Of a DNA stretch of 38,982 nt, positions 30,464 to 38,357 are shown one piece after another. How positions within the stretch are numbered: the stretch's first letter is position 1; every line of letters begins with the position of its first letter. Location of the stretch: assembly GCA_003165235.1 (NCBI GenBank), contig PLSV01000162.1:1-38982 (forward strand), read 5' to 3'. A program made the translations under genes and the position numbers. The notes under the pieces were generated by a model. That model searched no databases, was not told the origin of the DNA, and saw nothing but the letters and a program-made list of their open reading frames with translations. The DNA is from Syntrophobacteraceae bacterium. Lineage in GTDB: Bacteria; Desulfobacterota; Syntrophobacteria; Syntrophobacterales; Syntrophobacteraceae.

Positions 30464-31387
30464 TTATGCCCGGGCAGCCCCTGTCCGCGCCCGGCGTGCG
30501 TATGTCGCCGCCTCCAACCCGGCTACGCACCCATCGCCCACCGCCTTGGCTATCTGCCATGGGGGACCGCAGATGTCTCCTGCAGCATAAAGCCCCGGCA
30601 CATTGGTTTCCTGCTTTTTATTGGCCGCCACGAAGCGCATTGTATCGCTGTCGAGCGCAACCCCAAGACCCGATGCAAGCTCTATTGCGCCCTTGGCCCC
30701 CAGTTCGATGAAAACTCCGCTGGTTTTTATTTCTGTCCCATTGTCGAGCAAAACGGCCCGGACCTCACTGTCTCCAAGAATGCGCCTCACCTGACGACCA
30801 ATATGGACTTCTATTCTGCTGCTCTCGATCTGATAACGAAGATGCTCCGATATTTCCAGAGCGTCGCAAACCAGATGGGTTTCGCCGGCGATAAGCAGCA
30901 TCTTCAGGGCGCCGGAAGCGGCAGCGCTGCCATTGCCTACGACGGTGACCACCTGATTGCGGTAAAAATTGGCATCGCAATCCACGCAGTAGCTGACCCC
31001 TTTGCCGAGCAGTTCCTTTTCCCCCGGGACGTTCAGGCGGTTGCGCGATACTCCCATGGCGAGAATTATCGCCCAGGTAAGCAGGGAATCTCCCGATTCG
31101 AGCCGGACGCTGAATCGGCCGCTCCCCTCCTGCTCGAGGTGAAGAACGTCCTGGTCGAGGAGGACCGCCCCGAACTTTTTCGCCTGATTTTTTCCTGCCT
31201 CAAGGATCGCCTCCCCTGAAACCGTCTCATCCATGCAGCAGTAATTTTCGATGTGAGCCTTATACAGAGCGCTGCTCTGCACTCTTCCCAAAACCGCCAC
31301 CCTGGCCCTGGTCCTGGCGGCATGCACGGCTGCCTGCAACCCGGCGGGGCCGCTGCCCAGAATTACAACGTCAAATTCCGTCTCCAC
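30464..31387 (-). CDS. thioredoxin reductase-like FAD/NAD(P)-dependent oxidoreductase
   Basis: 307 residues from GTG 31387, five bases after AGGAG; an ATG at 31402 encodes that site and has none itself. The FAD-binding motif GSGPAG follows DVVIL near the N-terminus. A central NAD(P) domain has VVGNGSAAASGA, and the C-terminal FAD motif is YAAGDICGPP. The redox pair CVDCD (C134, C137 with this start) replaces the usual CATCDG of thioredoxin reductases. The second-dinucleotide motif lacks the GxGxxA/G form with typical NADPH arginines clearly visible, so cofactor is uncertain. It could be a ferredoxin- or thiol-linked relative. No thioredoxin gene is adjacent. Confidence 0.85.
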   Translation of the reverse strand: METEFDVVILGSGPAGLQAAVHAARTRARVAVLGRVQSSALYKAHIENYCCMDETVSGEAILEAGKNQAKKFGAVLLDQDVLHLEQEGSGRFSVRLESGDSLLTWAIILAMGVSRNRLNVPGEKELLGKGVSYCVDCDANFYRNQVVTVVGNGSAAASGALKMLLIAGETHLVCDALEISEHLRYQIESSRIEVHIGRQVRRILGDSEVRAVLLDNGTEIKTSGVFIELGAKGAIELASGLGVALDSDTMRFVAANKKQETNVPGLYAAGDICGPPWQIAKAVGDGCVAGLEAATYARRARTGAARA

Positions 31388-31457
31388 CACTTCTCCTTTC
31401 ATTCATGAGCACTGCTGCCTGCTTCAGTTCGGGACGCGATTTTTTATCGTTTGCCGA

Positions 31458-31486
31458 TTGTCCTATGCCGCCCGAGAATGTATTGT
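31458..31486 (+). promoter_or_regulatory. putative promoter for the Nudix hydrolase gene
   Basis: TTGTCC (31458-31463) and TATTGT (31481-31486) are separated by 17 bp in the divergent gap between the flavoprotein and Nudix genes. Transcription would begin about 100 bases before the Nudix ATG. Consensus-based prediction. Confidence 0.3.
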
Positions 31487-31591
31487 AATATTTGATAGCA
31501 AAAGGTTCAACCGGGGCGACTCGCCTCGTCGTGGGCCTTGCTTGCCAGCCGGAGCGTTGGGTCCTGTTTAAAGGAGACCTGTAGTGGCTCT

Positions 31592-31987
31592 ATGATGGTT
31601 ACTGCGGCCCTGATATCATTGCAGGGGCGGCTCTTTGTGGCGCAGCGGCCGCCCTGGAAAAAATTCGGACTCCTGTGGGAATTTCCGGGAGGCAAGGTGG
31701 AACCCGGAGAAGGTCTCGAACAGTCGCTCGTTCGTGAAATAAAGGAAGAACTGTGCCTGGATATACGCGTGCGCGGCCTGTTCAGGAAAATCTCCCTACA
31801 GGAGCCGGACTTTGCAATCGACCTCCACGCATACTGGTGCGTAATCTGCGGGGGAACATTGCGCCTCATTGAGCATATTGCGTTCATGTGGGCGAACTTA
31901 TCCGAACTGAAACAAATCGATTTCACTCAAGCAGACCGACTTTTGATCCCATTTCTGGAAAGCCTTCCGGGGTTTCCCGATTTCTAG
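31592..31987 (+). CDS. Nudix hydrolase, MutT-like
   Basis: 131 residues from ATG 31592 (31595 also possible); upstream in-frame starts encode the leader region. The Nudix box is complete: GGKVEPGEGLEQSLVREIKEEL, with the Glu residues that bind Mg. The preceding VAQRPPWKKFGLLWEFPGG is typical of MutT/8-oxo-dGTP and related (deoxy)nucleoside triphosphate pyrophosphohydrolases. The protein likely cleans nucleotide pools in the cytoplasm; the exact substrate cannot be told. AAGGAG lies 15 bases before the ATG, a long spacing. Confidence 0.88.
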   Translation: MMVTAALISLQGRLFVAQRPPWKKFGLLWEFPGGKVEPGEGLEQSLVREIKEELCLDIRVRGLFRKISLQEPDFAIDLHAYWCVICGGTLRLIEHIAFMWANLSELKQIDFTQADRLLIPFLESLPGFPDF

Positions 31988-32078
31988 CGCATTAAATCCA
32001 CGGTCCCTGCCGATATTCTATTGTCTGAAAAACGTATGTAGATTATTAAATAGGGTTTTATATGTTTATAGAATTTGG

Positions 32079-32170
32079 AGGCCTCCCGCGAACGCCCCGT
32101 CTCGCGGAGCGTCGAGAATGGCGGCGGTCGGCTTTCCGCGCTCCGCGAGGCGCCTTCCGCCTAAAGGCGG
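32079..32170. repeat. dispersed 19-bp repeat copy 2 with perfect hairpin, upstream of resB
   Basis: It starts with the same 19-base word as at 30009. CTCGCGGAGCG (32101-32111) and CGCTCCGCGAG (32139-32149) then form a perfect 11-bp inverted repeat. A second small hairpin, CCGCC/GGCGG with loop TAAA, follows at 32157-32170. No T-run follows either stem on the + strand, so this is not a typical terminator. It lies 90 bp before resB in a 269-bp gap that holds no supported gene. Confidence 0.65.
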
Positions 32171-32256
32171 TAAATTGAATGACCAGATTATCGCAAAGTG
32201 TTCAGGACATGGTGAAGGGTTGTATATAAGTCTGTCATACAAGGACAAAATATAGA

Positions 32257-33642
32257 ATGTCGAAAGAAAAAAGCGCCCCCGCCGGCGCCCTGGGCCTGCT
32301 ATCATCCCTGAAGCTTACGCTGGTTCTTTTTTTTGCCCTGGCGGCCGCGTCGGTAATAGGGACCCTTCTGCCCCAGGAGATAAGCCTTCCCGAACTCAGA
32401 GATCATTTTAGTCCGGCGACGGCCTTTTTGATAAACTTTTTGGCGCTCAACAATCTCTACCATTCCATGTGGTTCAGGATTTTGCTCCTGTTGCTGTGCG
32501 CAAATCTTGTCTCCTGCACGATAGAGAGGCTCCCGAAGACGATCCGCCTGATTCGAAGGTTTGAAGCTCCCTTCGATTCGCAGAAGCTGTCCAAGTTCGG
32601 CGCCAGCAGCTCGATTGCCTCCGCGCTCCCCTTCGAGCAGACGCAATCTGTTGTGGAAAGCGCTGTGAGCGAAACTTTCGGCCGGATGTTCCGGATGGAA
32701 TCGGGGCGGGTGGGCGAGCCCGGTCCCTTTTGCGCCGTAAGTGAAACGGGACGATGGAGCAGGCTGATGGTCTACGGGGTCCATCTGAGCGTGCTGATAG
32801 TTCTGGTTGGCGCCCTGGCGGGGTCTTACCTGGGGTTCAAGGGCGTCATGAACCTCACTGAGGGCGAAACTTCGGATAAAGTGATGCTCGCAGAAGGCGA
32901 AAGCGTTCGGGAGCTTCCTTTCGAGGTCCGGTGCGATAAGTTCGAGGTCTCTTTCTACGATACGGGCGCGCCGAAGGAGTTTCGATCCGATCTGGCCATA
33001 ATCGACAAGGGAAGGGAAGTCCTCAAAGAATCCGTTGTTGTCAACGATCCCCTGACCTATCGAGGGATCACTTTTTACCAGGCTTCCTACGGGAACTCTC
33101 TGAAGGAGGCCGAAATGGAGCTCACCGATCCTGACTCAGGCAAGAAGATCGCAATGACCCTGCCGTTCCGTCAGCCTTTAACCATTCCCGGCACGGACGA
33201 TCAGCTCATGATAGCCGACTATCGGGAGGAGCTGATGCGAGTCGGGCAGGCAATTGAACTGGTCTACGGAAAACCGGGACGGCCATCTTCCGTCCAGTGG
33301 ATTCTGGCCGACCGGCCTTATCACGGGAACAGGATCGAAAATTACCTGGTCCGGGTCACTCGAATCGATAAAGCAAGGTTTACCGGGCTCCAGGTCAAAA
33401 AAGACCCCGGGATCTGGCTGGTGTGGGCCGGTTTTACGCTGATGACCCTGGCCATAGGCCTGACGTTTTATTCGAGCCACAGGAAACTATGGGTCTGCAT
33501 CGAACCGGATAAAAAGAAGAATAAAACGATTGTCACCCTTGCCGGAAGAGCGAGCCGCAATGCGCAGGCATTCGAAGAAAAGTTCGAAGCGCTGTGCGCG
33601 GGACTGGAAAACCGGTTGAAAAATTCCACTGCCCCCCGTTAG
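32257..33642 (+). CDS. resB: cytochrome c biogenesis protein ResB (System II)
   Basis: 461 residues. Three N-terminal transmembrane segments (about residues 12-35, 68-90, 168-192) are followed by a large periplasmic domain rich in beta strands (about 195-380). A final helix (WLVWAGFTLMTLAIGLTFY) and a charged cytoplasmic tail complete the ResB layout. Family segments seen are LLSSLKLTLVLFFALAAASVIGTLLPQ at the start, VNDPLTYRGITFYQASYG and VKKDPGIWLVWAG. ResB and its partner move haem across the membrane and attach it to apocytochrome c. The partner gene follows after 35 bp. AAGGA stands before the ATG. Confidence 0.93.
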   Translation: MSKEKSAPAGALGLLSSLKLTLVLFFALAAASVIGTLLPQEISLPELRDHFSPATAFLINFLALNNLYHSMWFRILLLLLCANLVSCTIERLPKTIRLIRRFEAPFDSQKLSKFGASSSIASALPFEQTQSVVESAVSETFGRMFRMESGRVGEPGPFCAVSETGRWSRLMVYGVHLSVLIVLVGALAGSYLGFKGVMNLTEGETSDKVMLAEGESVRELPFEVRCDKFEVSFYDTGAPKEFRSDLAIIDKGREVLKESVVVNDPLTYRGITFYQASYGNSLKEAEMELTDPDSGKKIAMTLPFRQPLTIPGTDDQLMIADYREELMRVGQAIELVYGKPGRPSSVQWILADRPYHGNRIENYLVRVTRIDKARFTGLQVKKDPGIWLVWAGFTLMTLAIGLTFYSSHRKLWVCIEPDKKKNKTIVTLAGRASRNAQAFEEKFEALCAGLENRLKNSTAPR

Positions 33643-33677
33643 AAAAGAGGGCGCAAAACAGATTAAAAGGGTACTGA

Positions 33678-34526
33678 ATGACCAGTTCTCTTCTGCTCAG
33701 CCTGACTACTTTCGCCTATCTTCTGTGTACGGTCCTGTACCTGGCCGGAACGATCTTTCGTTTCAAGCCTCTGCTTGGCGCCGGCGCGATTGCGGGCGCT
33801 GCGACCCTGCTGATGCAGACGGCGGGCATCGGCCTGCGCTGGGTGGAATCCTACCGGATGGGCTACGGGCATGCGCCGCTTTCCAACATGTACGAATCGC
33901 TCGTTTTTGCCTCCTGGGCTATAATGATTATCTACCTCGTATTCGAATGGCGCATCAAGCAACGGGCACTTGGGGTCTTTCCGGCGCTGTTCGCCTTTCT
34001 GGCAATGGCGTACGCCTCTTTTTCAAAAGACGTCGACTCAAAGATTCAGCCGCTGGTGCCCGCACTCAAGAGCAACTGGCTCATAGCTCACGTAATGACC
34101 TGTTTTCTCGGCTACGCCGCATTTACGGTATCTTTCGGGCTTAGTTTGCTCTACCTTATAAGGAAAAGATTTCCCGAAAATCCGAATCCCCACGGCGGCG
34201 TTGTCGCTTTTTTGCCAGGCGCTTCCCAGCTTGAGTGGTTCAATTACCAACTGGTGCTGTTCGGGTTTTTGTGGCTTTCAGTCGGAATAATAACGGGCTC
34301 CATCTGGGCCAATTCGGCCTGGGGCGCCTACTGGAGCTGGGACCCCAAGGAAACATGGTCCCTGATAACCTGGATCATATACGCCGCCCTGCTCCACGCG
34401 CGCAATCTGCAGGGCTGGAAGGGAGAAAGAGTTGCCTGGCTCTCAATGATCGGTTTTGGGTGTGTTCTATTTACATATTTTGGGGTAAACTTCCTTTTAA
34501 GCGGGTTGCATAGTTACGCAAGATAA
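33678..34526 (+). CDS. ccsB: c-type cytochrome biogenesis protein CcsB/CcsA (ResC type)
   Basis: 282 residues, with about eight transmembrane helices. The haem-handling motif is clear: WGAYWSWDPKETWSLITW, the WWD-type signature of this family. Histidines that ligate haem are present in YGHAPLSNMYES, LIAHVMTCFLGYAAF and FLLSGLHSYA. It pairs with ResB as the System II haem channel and cytochrome c synthetase. Naming varies; TIGR-style annotation calls this type CcsB, plastid naming calls it CcsA. It leads directly into tatA, 15 bp downstream, suggesting one envelope-biogenesis operon. Confidence 0.93.
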   Translation: MTSSLLLSLTTFAYLLCTVLYLAGTIFRFKPLLGAGAIAGAATLLMQTAGIGLRWVESYRMGYGHAPLSNMYESLVFASWAIMIIYLVFEWRIKQRALGVFPALFAFLAMAYASFSKDVDSKIQPLVPALKSNWLIAHVMTCFLGYAAFTVSFGLSLLYLIRKRFPENPNPHGGVVAFLPGASQLEWFNYQLVLFGFLWLSVGIITGSIWANSAWGAYWSWDPKETWSLITWIIYAALLHARNLQGWKGERVAWLSMIGFGCVLFTYFGVNFLLSGLHSYAR

Positions 34527-34541
34527 ACTCTGGAGGATCTC

Positions 34542-34751
34542 ATGCTGAATATGACCGAAATACTGCTTTTGCTTCTTGGTGTTGTCATTCTGGTGGGCGG
34601 CAAGAAACTGCCCGAACTCGGAAGTGGCCTGGGGAAAGGGATCAGTGAATTTAAAAAAGCCATAGGCGGTGACAAACCGGAAGAAGAGCAGAAGCAGATC
34701 AAGGAAGGCGAAACTACGCCGGCGGATACAAAACCGGGTGAGCCTAAATGA
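34542..34751 (+). CDS. tatA: Sec-independent protein translocase TatA
   Basis: 69 residues. A short N-terminal membrane helix (EILLLLLGVVILVGG) is followed by the hinge KKLPELGSGLGKGISEFKKA and a charged, Pro/Glu/Lys-rich tail. This is the standard TatA/E pattern, including the FKK end of the amphipathic helix. TatA forms the channel that moves folded proteins across the inner membrane. GGAGG lies before the ATG. It is directly upstream of tatB and tatC. Confidence 0.92.
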   Translation: MLNMTEILLLLLGVVILVGGKKLPELGSGLGKGISEFKKAIGGDKPEEEQKQIKEGETTPADTKPGEPK

Positions 34752-34790
34752 GGGATACCGGGTCCAAAGAAGCATATCGGGGAGTAGTAC

Positions 34791-35225
34791 ATGTTTGGCA
34801 TAGGGTTTGAGCATCTCCTTGTGATCATGGTTGTCGTCCTTTTGGTGGTCGGACCCGACAAGCTGCCCGATGTCGCCAGAGCCCTGGGGCGCGGCTTCGC
34901 CGAGTTCAAAAGAACGATGGACGATTTGAAGAATACAATGGACCAGGACGACACGGTCCGCGGGCTAAAAGAGGAATTCCGTTCCGCCCAGCGGGAAGTG
35001 AATCTGAAAAGACATTTCGCTAAGAGCCTCATCATGGATCAGGGGAACGAAATCAAGACGCAGGTCTATGATGAACCAAAGAAAGCATTCGAAGCCGCCA
35101 TGGCTGGAAAAAGCGCAACAGAAGCCGCCGCAATCGAGCCCGGTGAGGGAGAAACTGCTGCAGCCGAAACCATTTCGCCCGATGCAGGCAAACCGGAACC
35201 GGGACCGGAACCGGAAAAGTCATAA
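34791..35225 (+). CDS. tatB: Sec-independent protein translocase TatB
   Basis: 144 residues. The N-terminal helix begins [34 protein letters not shown]; the Glu in the membrane helix start and the GPDKLP hinge distinguish TatB from TatA. A long amphipathic helix with [14 protein letters not shown] continues, then an Ala/Glu/Pro-rich tail. TatB works with TatC to bind twin-arginine signal peptides. GGGGAG precedes the ATG. The protein is longer than the TatA upstream, as expected. Confidence 0.92.
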   Translation: MFGIGFEHLLVIMVVVLLVVGPDKLPDVARALGRGFAEFKRTMDDLKNTMDQDDTVRGLKEEFRSAQREVNLKRHFAKSLIMDQGNEIKTQVYDEPKKAFEAAMAGKSATEAAAIEPGEGETAAAETISPDAGKPEPGPEPEKS

Positions 35226-35273
35226 GCCTTGAACGACCTGTAAGACTTATTCTTTGTTAATTGGAATAGCTAA

Positions 35274-36035
35274 ATGTCCGACGAAGAAAGCAAGATGCCC
35301 CTGTTTCAGCATCTGGAGGAACTGCGAACCAGGGTATTGATTTGCTGCCTGGCCGTAGCGATAGGGTTTGTCATCTCCTATTTTTTCAGCAGCAGGATTT
35401 TCGAGATCCTTATGAGGCCCTGGATCAACGCAATGCCTGCAGGGCTGCCTGCCAAGCTGATCTACACCGCCCCCCATGAGGCTTTTTTCGTATATATGAA
35501 GCTCTCCTTTATCGCGGGGACACTTCTTTCCGCTCCGGTAATACTGTGGCAGATATGGAAATTTATTGCTCCCGGCCTGTATGAAAATGAAAAGAAGTAC
35601 ATGCTGCCGGTTATTTTATGTTCGTGCTTCTGTTTTGCTTCCGGCGTTCTGTTTGGGTATTTCGTGGTCATCCCGGTGGCGTTCAAGTTCTTTGCCTCCT
35701 TCGCATCCGAATACATAACCCCCATGTTGCGCACCACGGAGTATCTGTCGTTCGCCAATAAAATGCTTTTGTGCTTCGGCATTGCATTTCAAATGCCCGT
35801 ATTCGCCTTCTTTCTTGCGAAGATGGGCGTGCTCAGCGCAGGCTTTTTGAAACGCAAGCGCAAGTGGGCGATAGTGCTGATTTTTGTCGCCGCTGCGGTG
35901 CTTACCCCCAGTCCCGACGTCGTATCCCAACTGTTAATGGCCGCACCGCTCCTTGTCCTCTATGAAGCGAGCGTGTGGATCGTCCATTTCTTCGGGGGAA
36001 AACCCTTTAAGGCTGCTCAAGAAGCAGGTAAGTAG
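35274..36035 (+). CDS. tatC: Sec-independent protein translocase TatC
   Basis: 253 residues with six predicted transmembrane helices. Conserved marks are MPLFQHLEELRTRV at the N-terminus (the HLEELR acidic residue involved in signal recognition), the periplasmic-loop motif P-FFVYMKLSF, IAPGLYENEKKY and the late LTPSPDVVSQ-MAAPLLVLYE. It is the receptor for twin-arginine precursors. Its stop is immediately followed by the rdgB ATG, with no gap. Together with the cytochrome c genes it suggests co-expression of two pathways serving periplasmic redox proteins. Confidence 0.96.
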   Translation: MSDEESKMPLFQHLEELRTRVLICCLAVAIGFVISYFFSSRIFEILMRPWINAMPAGLPAKLIYTAPHEAFFVYMKLSFIAGTLLSAPVILWQIWKFIAPGLYENEKKYMLPVILCSCFCFASGVLFGYFVVIPVAFKFFASFASEYITPMLRTTEYLSFANKMLLCFGIAFQMPVFAFFLAKMGVLSAGFLKRKRKWAIVLIFVAAAVLTPSPDVVSQLLMAAPLLVLYEASVWIVHFFGGKPFKAAQEAGK

Positions 36036-36707
36036 ATGTCCATCCCCTGCGCCGGTCCGATCCTGGTGATCGCGACGAAAAACAGAGGAAAATCTGCGGA
36101 GATTAAAAGCGCGCTAAAAGATTTTCCGGTCCTGCTCAAGGACTTGAACGATTTCGGCCAGGTTGCCGAGCCGGTCGAAGACGGCGTGACCTTCGAGGAA
36201 AACGCATACAAGAAAGCGAGCTTTACTGCCAGGGTCCTCGGTCTGCCTGCACTGGCAGACGATTCCGGGCTCGAGGCGCAGGCTCTGGCAGGCGCTCCCG
36301 GTATTCATTCCGCCCGTTATGCGGGGCCTGGGGCAACCGATTCAGACAATAACGCAAAACTTTTGAAAGCGCTCTCGGGCAAAACAAACCGCAAAGCCCG
36401 GTTTTGCTGCGTACTCTCCCTGGCTGTGCCTTCCGGCGCCGCCCTGACCTATGAAGCCTTCTGTGAAGGGCTGATTCTTGACTCAGCGCGTGGCGACAAC
36501 GGGTTCGGCTACGACCCGCTTTTCCTCTATCCTGCGATGGGCAAGACTTTCGCCGAAATGAGCGCTGAGCAGAAGTTAAACGTATCCCATAGAGGGCTCG
36601 CGCTGCGCGAACTCAAAACCGAGTTCGAAAAGGTCCTCCGGTGGCTCGAACTCAGAAGGAAAGAAGAGGACCTGCGGCGAGGGGCGCACGATATGTGCTG
36701 CGAATAG
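36036..36707 (+). CDS. rdgB: XTP/dITP diphosphatase (RdgB/HAM1 family)
   Basis: 223 residues. It has the HAM1 signature: LVIATKNRGKSAEIK at the N-terminus, EDGVTFEENAYKKA, ALADDSGLEAQALAGAPGIHSARYAG, GDNGFGYDPLFL, and MSAEQKLNVSHRG. It hydrolyses non-canonical purine triphosphates (XTP, dITP, ITP) to the monophosphates. The ATG directly follows the tatC stop. The last residues (RRGAHDMCCE) are not family-like and the TAG stop is supplied by the heptad element starting there. A modest C-terminal extension is therefore possible. Confidence 0.94.
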   Translation: MSIPCAGPILVIATKNRGKSAEIKSALKDFPVLLKDLNDFGQVAEPVEDGVTFEENAYKKASFTARVLGLPALADDSGLEAQALAGAPGIHSARYAGPGATDSDNNAKLLKALSGKTNRKARFCCVLSLAVPSGAALTYEAFCEGLILDSARGDNGFGYDPLFLYPAMGKTFAEMSAEQKLNVSHRGLALRELKTEFEKVLRWLELRRKEEDLRRGAHDMCCE

Positions 36708-36798
36708 TGATTAGTGAATGGTGATTAGTGAATAGCCGCCCACCTGCCATTAATCGCTCATCACCATTCACTACTCACCATTCACTATTCACTAATCA
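36704..36798. repeat. heptad-type inverted-arm element between convergent rdgB and the Spy-like gene (AGTGATT type)
   Basis: Left arm: AATAGTGATTAGTGAATGG, then TGATTAGTGAATAG, in 7-bp units. Right arm: ACCATTC, ACTACTC, ACCATTC, ACTATTC, ACTAATC. The core, about 25 bp, reads CCGCCCACCTGCC and then ATTAATCGC. Both flanking stop codons (rdgB TAG; TGA of the gene at 36796) are made of element bases. It is the same type as 17733. Confidence 0.85.
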
Positions 36799-37218
36799 TT
36801 GTTGCGGCAACCCATGCCAGTTTTTATAGAGGGTTTTCATCCGCTGGTACCGTTCGTATCCGAGCAGCTTTCTCACTTCCAGCGAGTAGCTGAACCGGGT
36901 TGCGGCCAGAAGGGTCCGGGTGCTTTCCAGTTTTGTCATCTTGGTGAGTGCGGATGTTTCGTTCAGGTGTTCCTGATCGATCGTCTTTAAGAGTTCGGCT
37001 TTCTCAGCTTCCATTTGCGTCTTAAGTTCGGCAAGCCTGTTGCGGTTATAATCGAAGAGCTTGTCCAGCTCGTCTTTCTCCTTATCGGTAATACTCAACT
37101 GGTCCGCAAAATAGGGCAGATGCCACCACCTTCCCGGAGGGACCTCCTTTGCCCGGCAAATCGCCGGAAAAAGAAGCACCACTATCGCGGCCAGTAACGC
37201 CAGTGACTTGTTAAGCAT
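36796..37218 (-). CDS. Spy/CpxP-like periplasmic protein (heavy-metal-sensor type)
   Basis: 140 residues from ATG 37218, which overlaps the anti-sigma stop by eight bases; upstream ATGs lie inside that gene. The signal peptide (KSLALLAAIVVLLFPAICRA) is followed by a mostly helical, charged protein: LSITDKEKDELDKLFDYNRNRLAELKTQMEAEKAELLKTID, then a second long helix. This LTxxQ-like helical-hairpin style belongs to the Spy/CpxP/ZraP/CnrX group of periplasmic chaperones and metal sensors. In some operons such proteins control an anti-sigma factor. The position here, third behind sigma and anti-sigma genes, fits that role (inference). Confidence 0.7.
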   Translation of the reverse strand: MLNKSLALLAAIVVLLFPAICRAKEVPPGRWWHLPYFADQLSITDKEKDELDKLFDYNRNRLAELKTQMEAEKAELLKTIDQEHLNETSALTKMTKLESTRTLLAATRFSYSLEVRKLLGYERYQRMKTLYKNWHGLPQQ

Positions 37219-37723
37219 TTCGCGATCCGCCATCATGGGCCACACTATCGTCATTCATCGCGCCAGGGGTCTGGATGTCCCTTTCGTCATCACCCGGGTC
37301 CTCGATCACATAGAGGCCGGGCAGAGGGTTATCCTCGAGTTTTTCAATTTCAGTCATGAACTTTTCGTCCTGCAGCATCTCCCGGTAGACCGCATCCTGC
37401 GTATAGAGCCTGTCCCTATTAAGCGTCAAAGGGCTCATAAGAAGGGCCATGATCGACGCCAAAGCCACGCCCATGCTGAATGCAGGACGGATTCTCCACA
37501 CCGGTCTCAATACGCCGGCGCTCTTTTCGGAGATCCTCGGCTTCCTGAAATCCAAAGGCGCCTCGGCGCGTGAGATTTGTCCGAAACGTGCAAGCCTGCC
37601 TTGAAGCGCTTCCTTTTGAGCGCGGCAGCCGGGGCACTCGAACAGATGGCGGCGCAGTGCTCCATCGAGGCCTCTTTCGTCTGTCACGGCCTCTATAATC
37701 TGTTTTTCATCAAGATGGCTCAT
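37211..37723 (-). CDS. membrane anti-sigma factor with zinc-finger-type motif
   Basis: 170 residues from ATG 37723, six bases behind AGGTGA; it overlaps the sigma gene end by 14 bp. The N-terminal region has HLFECPGC, the HxxxCxxC zinc site of ZAS-type anti-sigma factors. One transmembrane helix follows (FSMGVALASIMALLMSP), and the remaining residues would be periplasmic, ending in an acidic Asp/Glu-rich tail. It should bind and hold the ECF sigma factor encoded upstream. The downstream Spy-like gene overlaps its 3' end, so three gene products are likely made in coordinated amounts. Confidence 0.82.
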   Translation of the reverse strand: MSHLDEKQIIEAVTDERGLDGALRRHLFECPGCRAQKEALQGRLARFGQISRAEAPLDFRKPRISEKSAGVLRPVWRIRPAFSMGVALASIMALLMSPLTLNRDRLYTQDAVYREMLQDEKFMTEIEKLEDNPLPGLYVIEDPGDDERDIQTPGAMNDDSVAHDGGSRNA

Positions 37724-38357
37724 CTTTTTCACCTGGCCATTCTCCTTGCAAGAAATCGCTCAGGGCCGAATCCTGTTTGAATTTTGCTATCGCGCGGTAG
37801 AGGTGCGTCTTGATCGCGCTCTCACTCCTTTTTAGCGTCAGAGCTATTTCCCTGAGATTGAGATCATCGACGAACCTCAGGAAAAAAACCTCTCTTTCCA
37901 TCCGGGAAAATCGCTTCGATAACTGCCCGACGTGCGACCAGAATTCCTTTCGAATCACAATGTCAAGCGCCCCCGGATTGCGGTGCGTCTCAACGTCCGC
38001 CACATCGGTCTGCTCCCTGTGCTCGGTTATGCCCAGAAAAGCCAGAAACTTGTTTTTCCGGTGAAAATCGTGCACCCGGTTTAGCGCTATTTTGTAAAGC
38101 CACGGCCGGAACCTGTCCGAATCCTTGAGCTGAGGCAGGTATTTGAACGCAGCCATGAAGATATCCTGCGTCAAGTCCTCGGCATCGAACCTGGACCGGG
38201 TACGGAAAAACACCAGGCGGAAAATCTCGTCCTGATGGAGCGCCATCAGCCTTTCGAAGGCATCCCTGTCTCCCCCCCTGGCCTGTTCCACAAGCTCCGG
38301 AACCTGAGCGGCCTGAGTGGAGGCAACGCTGAGTTCAAGATCTTCCGTAGTATTCAT
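37710..38357 (-). CDS. ECF-type RNA polymerase sigma factor
   Basis: 215 residues. Region 2 includes FRLVFFRTRSRFDAEDLTQDIFMAAFKYLP and RFRPWLYKIALNRVHDFHRK. Region 4 includes MEREVFFLRFVDDLNLREIALTLKRSESAIKTHLYRAIAKFK, a helix-turn-helix for the -35 element. Regions 1.1 and 3 are absent, as in ECF factors. It is first in a three-gene operon with an anti-sigma factor and a periplasmic Spy-like protein, which suggests response to an envelope signal. A weak possible promoter upstream on the - strand is TTGAAA (38426-38431) and TAGAAT (38405-38410), with a short 15-bp spacer. Confidence 0.93.
   Translation of the reverse strand: MNTTEDLELSVASTQAAQVPELVEQARGGDRDAFERLMALHQDEIFRLVFFRTRSRFDAEDLTQDIFMAAFKYLPQLKDSDRFRPWLYKIALNRVHDFHRKNKFLAFLGITEHREQTDVADVETHRNPGALDIVIRKEFWSHVGQLSKRFSRMEREVFFLRFVDDLNLREIALTLKRSESAIKTHLYRAIAKFKQDSALSDFLQGEWPGEKDEPS

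Noticed and set aside
32101-32170. Rho-independent terminators after the Nudix gene
   Set aside because: Strong stems are present, but no T-run follows on the + strand and no - strand gene ends here.
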